A stretch of DNA of 64,000 bases from Candidatus Mediterraneibacter pullistercoris. Lineage in GTDB: Bacteria; Bacillota; Clostridia; Lachnospirales; Lachnospiraceae. The stretch covers positions 1 to 64,000 of the forward strand of contig DXAU01000019.1 in the NCBI GenBank assembly GCA_019116885.1, written 5' to 3'. Positions 17,001 to 26,183 of this stretch are shown piece by piece. The notes under the pieces are model-generated. The model worked only from the letters and a program-made list of their open reading frames with translations, did no database searches and was not told the DNA's origin. Position numbers and translations under genes: made by a program. Position 1 is the stretch's first letter; the number at the start of each line of letters is the position of its first letter.

Positions 17001-18205
17001 ATTTCTATTTCTGCTGCTTTTGCTATCCGCATTTCTGAATATAGGATGACCATATCCCCTTCCCGCAGTATCAGATTCCCGTTCGGGATCATGCTTTTTT
17101 CCTTACGTTTCACGAGTACGATGACAGAGTGTCTCGAGATATCCAGATCGCGTATGCGCTGTCCGTTCCACGGGTTGTTCTTCTGAAGGATAATCTCTTT
17201 TAAGCGGATATGTTCCTTATCCTGGAATGATTCGGCTCCAAGTACCATCACATCATCCTCATGGAGGACAAGATTTCCGCGTGGGACAAGGATACGATGC
17301 CTGCGTTGGACGACAGCTACGATAACCCGCTCCGGGAGATGGAGCTGGGCGATACTCTTGTTCACCCAGGGATCCCTCGCCGTGAGATGTATCCTGATAA
17401 AATGGATGTCTTCTTCTTGTCCATACTCGCTCATCCGCTTGATACGTGAATATTGATCGACAAAACCGGCAGAAATGATACCAGTGGGGATCGCGACCAT
17501 GCCTACGCCCAGGAAAGCGATACAGATCCCGAATATCTTCCCCAGAGTAGTGATTGGGTAGATATCGCCATACCCTACAGTGAGCAGAGTAGATGTAGCC
17601 CACCAGATGCCTGAGAACGCATTGGTAAACACATCCGGCTGAGCCTCGTGCTCCAAGCTATACATGCACAGGCTGGAAGCCAGCATGAGGATCAGGATCG
17701 TGAACACAGAGGAGAAAAGCTGCTGTCTTTTGCTGTTCAGAACCTCTGTGATCAGTTTGAACGAATCATAATATGCATTGATGCGGAAAAGACGGAACAC
17801 CCGCATGACCCTCAGCATGCGGAACGCCACTGCTCCGGCCGGGAAAAAGACCGGAAGATAGTAGGGGAGGAAAGAGAGCATGTCGATGATTCCCGTAAAG
17901 GAGAAGATGTATTTCCGGACAGCTCTCGGTTCTGTTGATTCGGGATACATATATTTTGCCGTCCACAAGCGCAGTATGTAATCAATACAGAACAGCCCCA
18001 CAGTGATATTCTCGACGGCGAGGAGGAGGTCACCGTACTCTGCACGGTACGTTTCATATGTATGCAGGATGCTCGCCGCAAGGTTGACGACGATCGTCAC
18101 AAAGTATATAAAGTCATATAACCGCGAGGTATGATCGATTCCGGTGCGTACCTCAAGGATCTCATAGAGACGGTATCGGATATGTTCCCTTTTCCTGCTG
18201 TTCAT
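16997..18205 (-). CDS. Kv-type voltage-gated potassium channel with RCK C-terminal domains
   Basis: Potassium channel subunit of 402 residues. S1-S4 occupy about 25-145, with a voltage-sensor S4 carrying Arg at every third position (FRMLRVMRVFRLFR, 128-141). The pore helix leads to the selectivity filter TVGYGD at 209-214, and S6 follows. The cytoplasmic part has two RCK_C/TrkA_C-like segments (about 260-330 and 335-400) that normally bind small ligands. I see no full RCK_N Rossmann domain between pore and RCK_C, which is unusual for RCK-gated channels. It lies 31 bases downstream of purC on the same strand. The stop codon lies inside a REP-like repeat. Confidence 0.87.
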   Translation of the reverse strand: MNSRKREHIRYRLYEILEVRTGIDHTSRLYDFIYFVTIVVNLAASILHTYETYRAEYGDLLLAVENITVGLFCIDYILRLWTAKYMYPESTEPRAVRKYIFSFTGIIDMLSFLPYYLPVFFPAGAVAFRMLRVMRVFRLFRINAYYDSFKLITEVLNSKRQQLFSSVFTILILMLASSLCMYSLEHEAQPDVFTNAFSGIWWATSTLLTVGYGDIYPITTLGKIFGICIAFLGVGMVAIPTGIISAGFVDQYSRIKRMSEYGQEEDIHFIRIHLTARDPWVNKSIAQLHLPERVIVAVVQRRHRILVPRGNLVLHEDDVMVLGAESFQDKEHIRLKEIILQKNNPWNGQRIRDLDISRHSVIVLVKRKEKSMIPNGNLILREGDMVILYSEMRIAKAAEIEI

Positions 18206-18236
18206 GTAAAAATCCCCCGAGTTTCTTCCGTGTTAG

Positions 18237-19100
18237 TTACTGCAGCGCTTTTCCAGTCAGCATCTCGTAGCTCTGCAGGTATTTGTCGATTGTTTTCTGT
18301 ACGATATCCTCCGGAAGAGTCCAGTCATTGCCGGGGTTGGCTTTCAGCCAGTCACGTGCGAACTGTTTATCAAAGGACGGCTGGGAGTGTCCCGGTTCAT
18401 ATCCGTCAGCGGGCCAGAACCGTGAGCTGTCCGGTGTGAGCATCTCATCGCCGATCACGATATCGCCGTTCTCATCCAGTCCGAACTCGAATTTGGTATC
18501 TGCAATGATGATTCCCCGGCCCAGCGCATAGTCCGCGCATTTCTTGTAGAGGGCGATCGTATAGTCACGCAGTTTCAAGGCATATTCTTCGCCTTTTCCC
18601 GGAAATTCTTTCTCCAGAAGCTCTATGCTCTGCTCGTAGGAGATGTTTTCATCGTGATCGCCAATCTCGGCCTTTGTAGAGGGGGTATAGATAGGCTCTG
18701 GCAGCTTGTCCGATTCTTTCAGCCCTTCTGGAAGCCTGATGCCGCATACAGTGCCGTTTTTCTGATAGCTTGCCCAGCCGCTGCCAGTGATGTAGCCGCG
18801 GACGATACATTCGACCGGAAGCATCCTGAGTTTCCTGCACATCATGCTGTTTCCGGTAAACTGCGGCTGGCGGAAGAAGTCAGGCATATCGTTTACATCT
18901 GTTGATATCATGTGATTTGGCAGGATGTCGCTTGTCATGTCGAACCAGAATTTAGACATCTGTGTAAGGACAGTTCCCTTTTTTGTGATCGAGTTCTTAA
19001 GGATCACGTCAAAACAACTGATCCTGTCTGTGGCAACCAGGATCAGGCTGTCACCATTGTCGTAGATCTCGCGTACTTTTCCTTCTTTGATTGGTCTCAT
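18237..19100 (-). CDS. purC: Phosphoribosylaminoimidazole-succinocarboxamide synthase
   Basis: SAICAR synthetase, 287 residues from the chosen start, joining CAIR and aspartate with ATP in purine synthesis. Motifs include KEGKVREIYD near the N terminus, PVECIVRGYITGSGW, and IADTKFEFGLD with the acidic ligands toward the C terminus. The ATG at 19100 is preferred over an upstream in-frame ATG (19139) because GAGGT lies 8 bases before it and homologues begin near this point. Unusually, the gene is not in a pur operon here: the downstream neighbour is a potassium channel and the upstream, divergent neighbour is a glycosidase. I could not find a clear promoter or purine riboswitch in 19101-19311. 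Confidence 0.94.
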   Translation of the reverse strand: MRPIKEGKVREIYDNGDSLILVATDRISCFDVILKNSITKKGTVLTQMSKFWFDMTSDILPNHMISTDVNDMPDFFRQPQFTGNSMMCRKLRMLPVECIVRGYITGSGWASYQKNGTVCGIRLPEGLKESDKLPEPIYTPSTKAEIGDHDENISYEQSIELLEKEFPGKGEEYALKLRDYTIALYKKCADYALGRGIIIADTKFEFGLDENGDIVIGDEMLTPDSSRFWPADGYEPGHSQPSFDKQFARDWLKANPGNDWTLPEDIVQKTIDKYLQSYEMLTGKALQ

Positions 19101-19258
19101 TTTACATACCTCATTTACTCGTAATTTATCATCTCTCATGAACAGAGAGCTGCTCCACTATAAGATTAGACAAATCCTGGAGAAAATACAAGAGTTTCTT
19201 TCATTATAAGTATTCATTATGAGTTATAAGTAAAAATACAGCATATAGCGATAAAGTA

Positions 19259-19267
19259 TGTTATAAT
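19259..19267 (+). promoter_or_regulatory. Extended -10 promoter of the GH3 operon
   Basis: TGTTATAAT has the TGn extension plus a perfect -10 box, 44 bases before the start codon. No good -35 box is present, as is usual for extended -10 promoters. The rest of the 211-base divergent gap with purC holds only A/T-rich sequence. Confidence 0.55.
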
Positions 19268-19311
19268 CTATAAGATTATTTAGAAATATCAGGTAAAGAA
19301 GGTGTCGGATA

Positions 19312-20643
19312 ATGGGCAGACGGCAGAAAAGAAATGTTCATAAAAATGAAAACGGAAAATATATCTGGGGCATCATTGCGTCTATTGCAGTGATCATCGC
19401 TTCATTTGCGATCGCGATATGGGTGTTCCTGGACGGGCAGAACGCACAAAGTCAGGCGGATCAGGCGGCGGACGCACAGTCTTCAGATAGTCAGAGTGAC
19501 GGAGACAGAAGCGGGAAGTCTTCAGACGGAGATAATTCCGGCGACAGCGAGGAACAGACAGGCGGCGCTCAGACAGACGCACAGATCGAGGAAATCATAT
19601 CATCTATGACGCTGGAAGAAAAGGTGTGCCAGTTGTTTATGATAACACCGGAAGCTCTGACAGGAGTCGGAACAGCGACCCAGGCAGGCGATGCGACGAG
19701 AGATGCGCTTTCAGAGTATCCGGTCGGCGGCGTGATCTATTTTGCAAAGAATCTGCAGACACCTGAACAGACGCAGACCATGCTTGCCAATACACAGCGA
19801 TACGCGGAAGAACGCACAGGGTTCCCAATCTTCCTCTCCGTGGATGAAGAGGGCGGACAGGTGGCGAGAGTCGGGAGCAACCCCTCGTTCAAAGTAGAGC
19901 AGATAGGAAATATGAGCGATGTTGGAAGCAGAGGAGACACGCAGGAGGCATATGATATCGGAAACACGATTGGGTCTTATCTCAGTGATCTTGGCTTTAA
20001 TATGGACGCGGCGCCGGATACGGATGTGCTGACCAACCCGGAAAACGAAGTGGTGAGATACCGTTCCTTTGGCTCTGATCCGCAGCTTGTAGCGGATATG
20101 GCCCGGGCAGAGCTCAGCGGACTAAATGACCAGGGAATCATTGGAATGTACAAACACTTCCCCGGCCATGGCGGAACGGCTGCGGATTCCCATGCGGGCT
20201 ATGCATATGTGGATGACACTCTGGAAGAATTAAGAAGCGGCGCCTTTGTCCCGTTCCAGGATGGGATAGACAACGGTGTCAGAGTTATCATGGTAAGCCA
20301 TATCTCCTGCCCGAATGTCACGGGAGACGATACGCCGGCCACACTTTCAGAGAGGATGATAACGGATATTCTGAGGGAAGAGATGGGCTTTGAGGGCATG
20401 GTGATCACCGATGCCCTTGATATGGGCGCGGTCACAGCACAGTACAGTTCTGATCAGGCGGCAGTGGCGGCGCTTCAGGCAGGAGCGGATATGCTGCTCA
20501 TGCCTGAAGATTTTCACAGTGCTTACCAGGGCGTATTACGGGCAGTGGAGAACGGAACCGTGAAAGAGGAACGCATCGACGAGTCCGTGCGCCGTATCCT
20601 GAATATAAAATTGACGATAAACACGCAGGGAGCGATATCATGA
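19312..20643 (+). CDS. Membrane-anchored GH3 beta-N-acetylhexosaminidase-like enzyme
   Basis: Glycoside hydrolase family 3 protein of 443 residues. A single transmembrane anchor (about residues 18-42) is followed by a Ser/Asp/Gln-rich linker (about 43-90) and the catalytic barrel. The NagZ-type signature KHFPGHGGTAADSH holds the His/Asp acid-base pair, and ITDALDMGA carries the likely nucleophile Asp. Such enzymes remove N-acetylglucosamine from peptidoglycan fragments or other glycans, here outside the membrane. AAGGTG precedes the ATG. Its stop overlaps the alcohol dehydrogenase start (ATGA), so the two are coupled, although no functional link is obvious. Confidence 0.88.
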   Translation: MGRRQKRNVHKNENGKYIWGIIASIAVIIASFAIAIWVFLDGQNAQSQADQAADAQSSDSQSDGDRSGKSSDGDNSGDSEEQTGGAQTDAQIEEIISSMTLEEKVCQLFMITPEALTGVGTATQAGDATRDALSEYPVGGVIYFAKNLQTPEQTQTMLANTQRYAEERTGFPIFLSVDEEGGQVARVGSNPSFKVEQIGNMSDVGSRGDTQEAYDIGNTIGSYLSDLGFNMDAAPDTDVLTNPENEVVRYRSFGSDPQLVADMARAELSGLNDQGIIGMYKHFPGHGGTAADSHAGYAYVDDTLEELRSGAFVPFQDGIDNGVRVIMVSHISCPNVTGDDTPATLSERMITDILREEMGFEGMVITDALDMGAVTAQYSSDQAAVAALQAGADMLLMPEDFHSAYQGVLRAVENGTVKEERIDESVRRILNIKLTINTQGAIS

Positions 20644-21917
20644 AAGAGAGCAAACAGGGGTGCCGGCCGAGAAAAGCGCCAGACAGCCGGATCATAAAGA
20701 AAGGCGTCGTCCGTATTCTCCAGCGCTTTATAAGGCTGGGGATGTGTCTGACACCATGGCCCGCGCCGAAAGTCATGCAGGGGCCCGGATCAGTCCGGAA
20801 TCTGCCATTATCCCTTAAGAAAATGAATCTGAAGAAACCTTTGATCGTAACCGGAAAGACGGTGAGAGGCAGCGGGCTGCTCAATGGGATGCTTGAGACG
20901 ATGGAGTCCATCGGGATCCCGGGGGTGATATTTGACGGAGTAAAGCCCAATCCCACCAACAGGGAAGTAGAGGCGGGAGTGTCTGCTTTCCGGGAAAACA
21001 GATGCGACTGTTTGATAGCTTTTGGAGGCGGTTCCCCCATGGACTGTGCCAAAGCCATCGGCGCGAGGATCGCCCGGCCGGGGAAGACAGTACCCGAACT
21101 GCAGGGGATGTTCAGAGTACTGCGTCCGACACCGGTTATATTCGCAGTGCCTACCACTGCGGGAACCGGTTCTGAAACGACGATTGCAGCAGTGATCACG
21201 GATACGGCAGCAAACCATAAGGCTGCCATTATGGATCTGAGTCTGATGCCGAAGTTTGCTGTTCTTGACCCGGAACTGACCGTCGGGCTTCCGCCCCGAA
21301 CGACAGCGGAGACAGGGATGGATGCGCTCTGTCATGCGGTGGAGGCGTACACGAACGATGCGTATAACAGCAGGATGGAGAAAGAACTGGCGCGCAGGGC
21401 CGTGAAACTGATTTTTGATAATCTGCAGAAAGTCTATGAGAACGGGACTGATCTGGAGGCGAGACAGAAGATGCAGCAGGCGGCATTCTGCGCTGGACGT
21501 GCATTTACGAGAGGATGTGTCGGCTATGTCCATGCGGTGGGACATCCGCTGAGCAGCCTCTATGGAATACCCCACGGCAGAGCCATGGGTATCCTGCTTC
21601 CGCATGTGATGCGAGCATATGGAGCGGCGGCCCACAAAAGGATTGCCGAACTAAGCGACGTATGCGGGCTCACGAAAGAAGAGGCGGGCATCCCCGAGAA
21701 AGCAGAGGCTTTCATACAGTGGATCGAAGAGCTGAAAGCCAGGATGGATATTCCGGAGCGTCCTGATATGATACGGCGGGAAGATGTAGAACAGATCGCT
21801 GAATGGGCGGAAAAGGAAGGCAATCCGCTCTATCCCGTACCTGTGATATGGAGCAGGGAAGAGTTTGTGGGATTTATACGCACACTCCTGACAGAGGAAG
21901 ACCTTGCAGAGACATAA
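20640..21917 (+). CDS. Iron-containing alcohol dehydrogenase
   Basis: Group III (iron-type) NAD(P)-dependent alcohol dehydrogenase, 425 residues. It has the nucleotide loop AFGGGSPMDCAKAIG (about residues 123-137), PTTAGTGSETT, and the metal-binding GMDALCHAVEAY and HAVGHPLSSLYGIPHGRA segments with conserved His. A basic N-terminal extension of about 40 residues (KESKQGCRPRKAPDSR and on) precedes the usual family start. An internal start would remove it, but the ATGA overlap with the upstream gene and GGGAG before it support the annotated start. The substrate cannot be assigned; lactaldehyde, butanol and similar activities occur in this family. Confidence 0.87.
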   Translation: MKESKQGCRPRKAPDSRIIKKGVVRILQRFIRLGMCLTPWPAPKVMQGPGSVRNLPLSLKKMNLKKPLIVTGKTVRGSGLLNGMLETMESIGIPGVIFDGVKPNPTNREVEAGVSAFRENRCDCLIAFGGGSPMDCAKAIGARIARPGKTVPELQGMFRVLRPTPVIFAVPTTAGTGSETTIAAVITDTAANHKAAIMDLSLMPKFAVLDPELTVGLPPRTTAETGMDALCHAVEAYTNDAYNSRMEKELARRAVKLIFDNLQKVYENGTDLEARQKMQQAAFCAGRAFTRGCVGYVHAVGHPLSSLYGIPHGRAMGILLPHVMRAYGAAAHKRIAELSDVCGLTKEEAGIPEKAEAFIQWIEELKARMDIPERPDMIRREDVEQIAEWAEKEGNPLYPVPVIWSREEFVGFIRTLLTEEDLAET

Positions 21918-21927
21918 GGAGAGAAAA

Positions 21928-22689
21928 ATGATGATTGACACCCACGCTCACTATGACGATGAGCAGTTTGACACAGACAGAGAAGAACTTTTAAAAAGAA
22001 TTCATGACAGCGGAATCGATCTGATCGTAAATGCAAGTTCCACCATCGAGTCATGGGAGAAGATACAAAAACTGACGGAAGAGTATCCCTTTGTCCGGGG
22101 AGCCGTCGGCGTACACCCGGATGAGGTGGGTGCGCTCACAGAAGAACATATGGACAGGATGAAGCGCCTCCTGGAACTCGACAAGATTGTCGCAGTCGGA
22201 GAGATCGGACTGGACTATTACTGGGATCATGAGAGCCATGGCATGCAGAAAAAGTGGTTTGTCCGCCAGCTTGAACTTGCGCGGGAAACCGAGATGCCCG
22301 TCATCATCCACAGCAGGGATGCGGCGGAAGATACTATGGAAATTATGAAGAAATATGCGTCGGGAATGAAAGCTGTCATACATTGCTATTCCTATTCGGC
22401 AGAGCTGGCAAAGGAATATGTAAAGATGGGATATTATATCGGGATCGGCGGCGTAGTCACCTTCAAAAACGCTAAGAAACTAAAAAGCGTTGTCAGGGAG
22501 ATCCCTCTTACATCCATTGTGCTGGAGACGGACTGCCCCTACCTTGCGCCGGAGCCTTACCGCGGGAAACGCAACTCATCGCTCTATCTCCCTTATATAG
22601 CGGAGAAGATTGCAGAGCTCAAAGAAGTAAGCGCAGAAGAGGTCATACGGCAGACGGAGGAGAACAGCAGGAAACTGTATGGCCTGTAA
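21928..22689 (+). CDS. tatD: TatD-family metal-dependent DNase
   Basis: Hydrolase of 253 residues in the amidohydrolase superfamily. Metal ligands appear in order: DTHAHYDD (HxH), GEIGLDYYWD, IHSRDA, HCYSYS and ETDCPYLAP. TatD proteins are 3'-5' exonucleases on DNA, linked to repair and DNA turnover. I chose ATG 21928, which has AAGGAGAG 5 bases upstream; an in-frame ATG at 21904 lies within the preceding gene without a site. It is followed 21 bases later by rsmA, a pairing common in Firmicutes. Confidence 0.92.
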   Translation: MMIDTHAHYDDEQFDTDREELLKRIHDSGIDLIVNASSTIESWEKIQKLTEEYPFVRGAVGVHPDEVGALTEEHMDRMKRLLELDKIVAVGEIGLDYYWDHESHGMQKKWFVRQLELARETEMPVIIHSRDAAEDTMEIMKKYASGMKAVIHCYSYSAELAKEYVKMGYYIGIGGVVTFKNAKKLKSVVREIPLTSIVLETDCPYLAPEPYRGKRNSSLYLPYIAEKIAELKEVSAEEVIRQTEENSRKLYGL

Positions 22690-22710
22690 ACAATTCTTAA
22701 GGAGAAAGCT

Positions 22711-23586
22711 ATGAAAGAACCAACACTTGGCAATCCGCAGAACACAATCCAGATTCTGCAGAAATATCATTTTGTCTTTCAGAAGAAATTCGGACAGAAT
22801 TTTCTGATCGACACACACGTGCTGGAGAAGATCATCCGTGCGGCAGAGATCGGAAAAGATGACTGCGTGCTTGAGATCGGACCGGGAATCGGAACGATGA
22901 CACAGTATCTCGCATGCGCGGCGGGAAAAGTCATAGCGGTCGAGATTGACAGGGCGCTGATCCCGATACTTGGGGATACTCTGGACGGCTTTGACAATGT
23001 AAGGGTCATTAACGAGGACGTGTTGAAAATAGATATCGCAAGGCTTGCGGAAGAAGAAAACGGCGGAAAGCCGATCAAGGTAGTGGCGAACCTGCCCTAC
23101 TATATTACGACGCCCATCATCATGGGACTCTTTGAGGGACATGTGCCGGTAAAGAGCATTACGGTCATGGTACAGAAAGAAGTGGCTGACCGTATGCAGA
23201 CAGGGCCCGGATCAAAGGATTACGGCGCGCTGTCTCTTGCAGTCCAGTATTATGCGAAGCCATATGTGGCGGCAAACGTACCGCCGAACTGTTTTATGCC
23301 CCGCCCGAAGGTAGGGTCGGCCGTAATCCGGCTGGAACGGTACAGTGAGCCGCCTGTGCAGGTGGAAGATGAAAGGCTCATGTTCCGCCTCATACGCGCC
23401 TCCTTTAACCAGCGGAGAAAGACCCTTGCAAACGGGCTGAAGAATTCGCCGGAACTGGATCTCACAAAAGAAGAGATCGAACGTGCGATCGCAGAGCTTG
23501 GCAAAGGGGCAGGAGTGAGAGGGGAAACATTGACGTTAGAAGAATTCGCGAAATTATCAAATATTATATACAATGCGAGAAAATAA
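22711..23586 (+). CDS. rsmA: 16S rRNA dimethyladenosine transferase
   Basis: KsgA/RsmA, 291 residues, which dimethylates two adjacent adenines near the 3' end of 16S rRNA during 30S maturation. Motifs are KKFGQNFLID, the SAM-binding VLEIGPGIGTMT, and the catalytic NLPYYITTPI. FNQRRKTLANGL lies in the C-terminal region. AAGGAG is 6-7 bases before the ATG. It lies downstream of tatD. No terminator is evident after it; the citrate synthase gene has its own promoter 77 bases later. Confidence 0.95.
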   Translation: MKEPTLGNPQNTIQILQKYHFVFQKKFGQNFLIDTHVLEKIIRAAEIGKDDCVLEIGPGIGTMTQYLACAAGKVIAVEIDRALIPILGDTLDGFDNVRVINEDVLKIDIARLAEEENGGKPIKVVANLPYYITTPIIMGLFEGHVPVKSITVMVQKEVADRMQTGPGSKDYGALSLAVQYYAKPYVAANVPPNCFMPRPKVGSAVIRLERYSEPPVQVEDERLMFRLIRASFNQRRKTLANGLKNSPELDLTKEEIERAIAELGKGAGVRGETLTLEEFAKLSNIIYNARK

Positions 23587-23663
23587 CTGATAAATAAATG
23601 AAAGTAGAAAAATAAATAGACAAAATAAGGTGTGCTGTTCATAAATTTTTAATAGAGTGTTAA

Positions 23664-23692
23664 TTGTATAAATTCTCTTTTTTTAGTATAAT
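23664..23692 (+). promoter_or_regulatory. Sigma-A promoter of citrate synthase
   Basis: TTGTAT (23664-23669) and a perfect TATAAT (23687-23692) are separated by 17 bases, in a strongly A/T-rich stretch 49 bases before the start codon. Confidence 0.75.
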
Positions 23693-23741
23693 AAAAAGGT
23701 CATACATTGAAAAAAGAGAATAGAGAGAAGGAGGAACGCAC

Positions 23742-25112
23742 ATGGCAAAGGATATTGACAGCATTTTTTTCGATATTACTCCGGAAATTGAAGAATTAGC
23801 TCTCAAATGCGAAACAAACAATGAGATCGACAAGGAATTGTATACAAAGTATGAGGTTAAGCGCGGGCTGCGCGACCTGAACGGCAAAGGCGTTCTTGCC
23901 GGGCTGACGAATATTTCAGATGTCTGCGCATCAAAGATCGTCGACGGTAAATCAGTTCCATGTGAAGGAAATCTTTATTACCGCGGCTATAATATAAAGG
24001 ATTTGGTAAAAGGCTTCCTGGATGCAAAACATCCCGGATTTGAAGAGACGACATATCTGCTTCTTTTCGGTGAACTTCCCACGAAAAAAGAATTAGCAGA
24101 TTTTCAGGATATGCTTGCAGAGAGGCGGATGCTTCCGCCCAATTTCGTGCGCGACGTCATCATGAAAGCACCCAGCCGCGATATGATGAACAGTATCACC
24201 AGGAGTATCCTGCAGCTTTACTCTTATGACGAGAAAGCGGACGATACCAGCATCCCGAACGTTCTGCGCCAGTGTCTGAACCTGATCGGCCAGTTCCCGA
24301 TGCTGATGGTATACGGATATCATGCATATAACTATAAGCAGGGGGAAGACCTGTATATATACGCGCCGAAGCCGGAGCTCTCCATGGCAGAGAATATCCT
24401 GATGATGCTCCGTGAAGACAGGCAGTATACGGAGCTGGAGGCAAAGATTCTCGATATGGCGCTCGTGCTCCATATGGATCACGGCGGCGGAAACAATTCG
24501 ACATTTACCACACACGTCGTAACCTCTTCGGGCACAGATACATACTCTACGATTGCTGCAGCCATGGCGTCCCTGAAAGGCCCGAAACACGGCGGTGCGA
24601 ATATCAAAGTAACGCAGATGTTCGAGGACATGAAGAAGAACGTAAACGACTGGGCAGACGACGATAAGGTCAGAGCTTATCTTGAAGATCTTCTTGAGAA
24701 GAGAGCATTTGACAAAAAGGGCCTGATCTATGGTATGGGACATGCAGTATATTCGATTTCCGATCCGCGGGCCGACATCTTCAAGAAGTTCGTAAAACAG
24801 CTTGCGCATGAGAAAGGACACGATGCCGAGTATGCATTGTATGAAAAAGTAGAGCATATGGCACCGGAGATCATCGGCGAGAAGCGACATATATACAAGG
24901 GCGTAAATGCTAATGTAGACTTCTACAGCGGCCTTGTCTACAGTATGCTGGATCTTCCGCCGTCACTGTACACTCCTATTTTTGCCGCGGCTCGTATCGT
25001 AGGCTGGAGCGCGCACAGGATGGAAGAGCTTCAGAATGTAGACAAGATCATACGTCCGGCGTATAAACCGCTTGCTCAGCATCGAGAATATATAAAATTA
25101 GATGACAGGTAG
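23742..25112 (+). CDS. gltA: Citrate/2-methylcitrate synthase
   Basis: Citrate synthase-fold enzyme of 456 residues joining acetyl-CoA to oxaloacetate. Active-site regions are GPKHGGANI and YGMGHAVYSISDPRA with the two catalytic His, and NVDFYSGLVYSML with the Asp. About 40 additional N-terminal residues (ITPEIEELALKCETNN and on) precede the first domain, as in the clostridial form. It probably supplies 2-oxoglutarate for glutamate synthesis in an anaerobe with an incomplete TCA cycle; aconitase and isocitrate dehydrogenase are not in the window. A 2-methylcitrate role cannot be excluded. AGAAGGAGG precedes the ATG. Confidence 0.9.
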   Translation: MAKDIDSIFFDITPEIEELALKCETNNEIDKELYTKYEVKRGLRDLNGKGVLAGLTNISDVCASKIVDGKSVPCEGNLYYRGYNIKDLVKGFLDAKHPGFEETTYLLLFGELPTKKELADFQDMLAERRMLPPNFVRDVIMKAPSRDMMNSITRSILQLYSYDEKADDTSIPNVLRQCLNLIGQFPMLMVYGYHAYNYKQGEDLYIYAPKPELSMAENILMMLREDRQYTELEAKILDMALVLHMDHGGGNNSTFTTHVVTSSGTDTYSTIAAAMASLKGPKHGGANIKVTQMFEDMKKNVNDWADDDKVRAYLEDLLEKRAFDKKGLIYGMGHAVYSISDPRADIFKKFVKQLAHEKGHDAEYALYEKVEHMAPEIIGEKRHIYKGVNANVDFYSGLVYSMLDLPPSLYTPIFAAARIVGWSAHRMEELQNVDKIIRPAYKPLAQHREYIKLDDR

Positions 25113-25121
25113 TGAATAGCT

Positions 25122-26063
25122 ATGAGAGATGAGTTTTATTTCCCGTCAAAAGATGGAAACACAGAAATCCATACGATTGAATGGAAACCCGAAACAGAAG
25201 TAAAGGCTGTCCTTCAGATTTGTCATGGAATGGTGGAATATGTCGGGCGTTATGAGGAGTTTGCCCGGTTTCTTTGTGACAAAGGATATTATGTGGTGGG
25301 AAATGACCATCTTGGGCATGGTAAATCTGTGCAGGCAAAATCCGAGTATGGATTTTTCAATGAGAAATATGGAAATGTGTGTGTGCTGGGGGATATGCAT
25401 ACGCTCCGCCAGCGCACAAGAAAGAAATATCCTGACGTCCCCTATTTCATGCTGGGGCACAGCATGGGCTCGTCCCTCCTGAGGCAGTACATTCAGATGT
25501 ACGGAAACGGACTTGACGGAGTCGTGCTCATGGGAGCAGTCGCCGACCATAAGAAAGCGGCTCTGCTTTTTGGAAAGAGACTGTGCAGGGTTATGGCGGC
25601 TGTGCGCGGATGGCATTACCGGAGCCGCCTGGTGGATCACCTGGCGATCGGAGGATACAATAAAAAATTCAAGCCGGCACGCACAAGGGCTGACTGGATT
25701 ACCAGTGACTGCGAGAGGCTTGAATCTTATGCTTCAGATCCTCTCTGCTCCTTTATGTTCACGGTGAACGCATACTATAATATGTTTCTTGGCATGCTCA
25801 ATACGCAGCGCCGGGAGAGCGTGTTTATGATTCCCAAACGGCTTCCGGTACTCTTCGTTTCCGGTGCGGAGGACCCGGTAGGGAATTTCGGAAAAGGGGT
25901 TCGTACGATCTATGAAAAGTACCGGGCAGCAGGGATACAGGATGTATCCCTCCGGCTGTATACAGGCGACCGGCATGAAATCCTTCATGAGACGGACAGG
26001 GAACAGGTATATGAGGATCTGTTCAAGTGGTTTGAAGAGCACAGAAGATTGCATGGATCATAA
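25122..26063 (+). CDS. Alpha/beta hydrolase, monoglyceride-lipase-like
   Basis: Serine hydrolase of 313 residues of the Hydrolase_4 (lysophospholipase/monoacylglycerol lipase) type. The oxyanion region is CHGMVEYVGRY, the nucleophile elbow is GHSMGSS, the acid is in VSGAEDPVGNFG, and the His is in TGDRHEILHE. Cytoplasmic, with no signal peptide. It begins 9 bases after the citrate synthase stop with a weak ribosome site (ACAGGTAG), so it is probably made at a lower level from the same transcript. The substrate is likely a monoacylglycerol or lysolipid by family, but this is inference. Confidence 0.85.
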   Translation: MRDEFYFPSKDGNTEIHTIEWKPETEVKAVLQICHGMVEYVGRYEEFARFLCDKGYYVVGNDHLGHGKSVQAKSEYGFFNEKYGNVCVLGDMHTLRQRTRKKYPDVPYFMLGHSMGSSLLRQYIQMYGNGLDGVVLMGAVADHKKAALLFGKRLCRVMAAVRGWHYRSRLVDHLAIGGYNKKFKPARTRADWITSDCERLESYASDPLCSFMFTVNAYYNMFLGMLNTQRRESVFMIPKRLPVLFVSGAEDPVGNFGKGVRTIYEKYRAAGIQDVSLRLYTGDRHEILHETDREQVYEDLFKWFEEHRRLHGS

Positions 26064-26079
26064 TAATATGCATAAAAAG

Positions 26080-26118
26080 CAGGAGGCTGGTTCTTAATTG
26101 AATCAGCCTCCTGTTTTT
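26080..26118. terminator. Bidirectional Rho-independent terminator
   Basis: A 14-bp stem (26080-26093 with 26100-26113, one G-U pair) has a T5 run at 26114-26118 and an A5 run at 26074-26078. It therefore serves both the hydrolase gene and the convergent carboxypeptidase gene. Confidence 0.9.
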
Positions 26119-26183
26119 GCGAGAGTGACTGTTTATAGTTTTGGAATGTGCCTTCTGGTAATTCGGTGATTAGCAGTTCCGAA

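Noticed and set aside
19101-19311. Purine riboswitch or PurR box for purC
   Set aside because: No conserved purine aptamer junction and no recognisable PurBox; the stretch is simply A/T-rich.
20808-21635. 275-residue open frame antisense to the alcohol dehydrogenase
   Set aside because: Low-quality translation, no ribosome site, opposite a clear enzyme gene.
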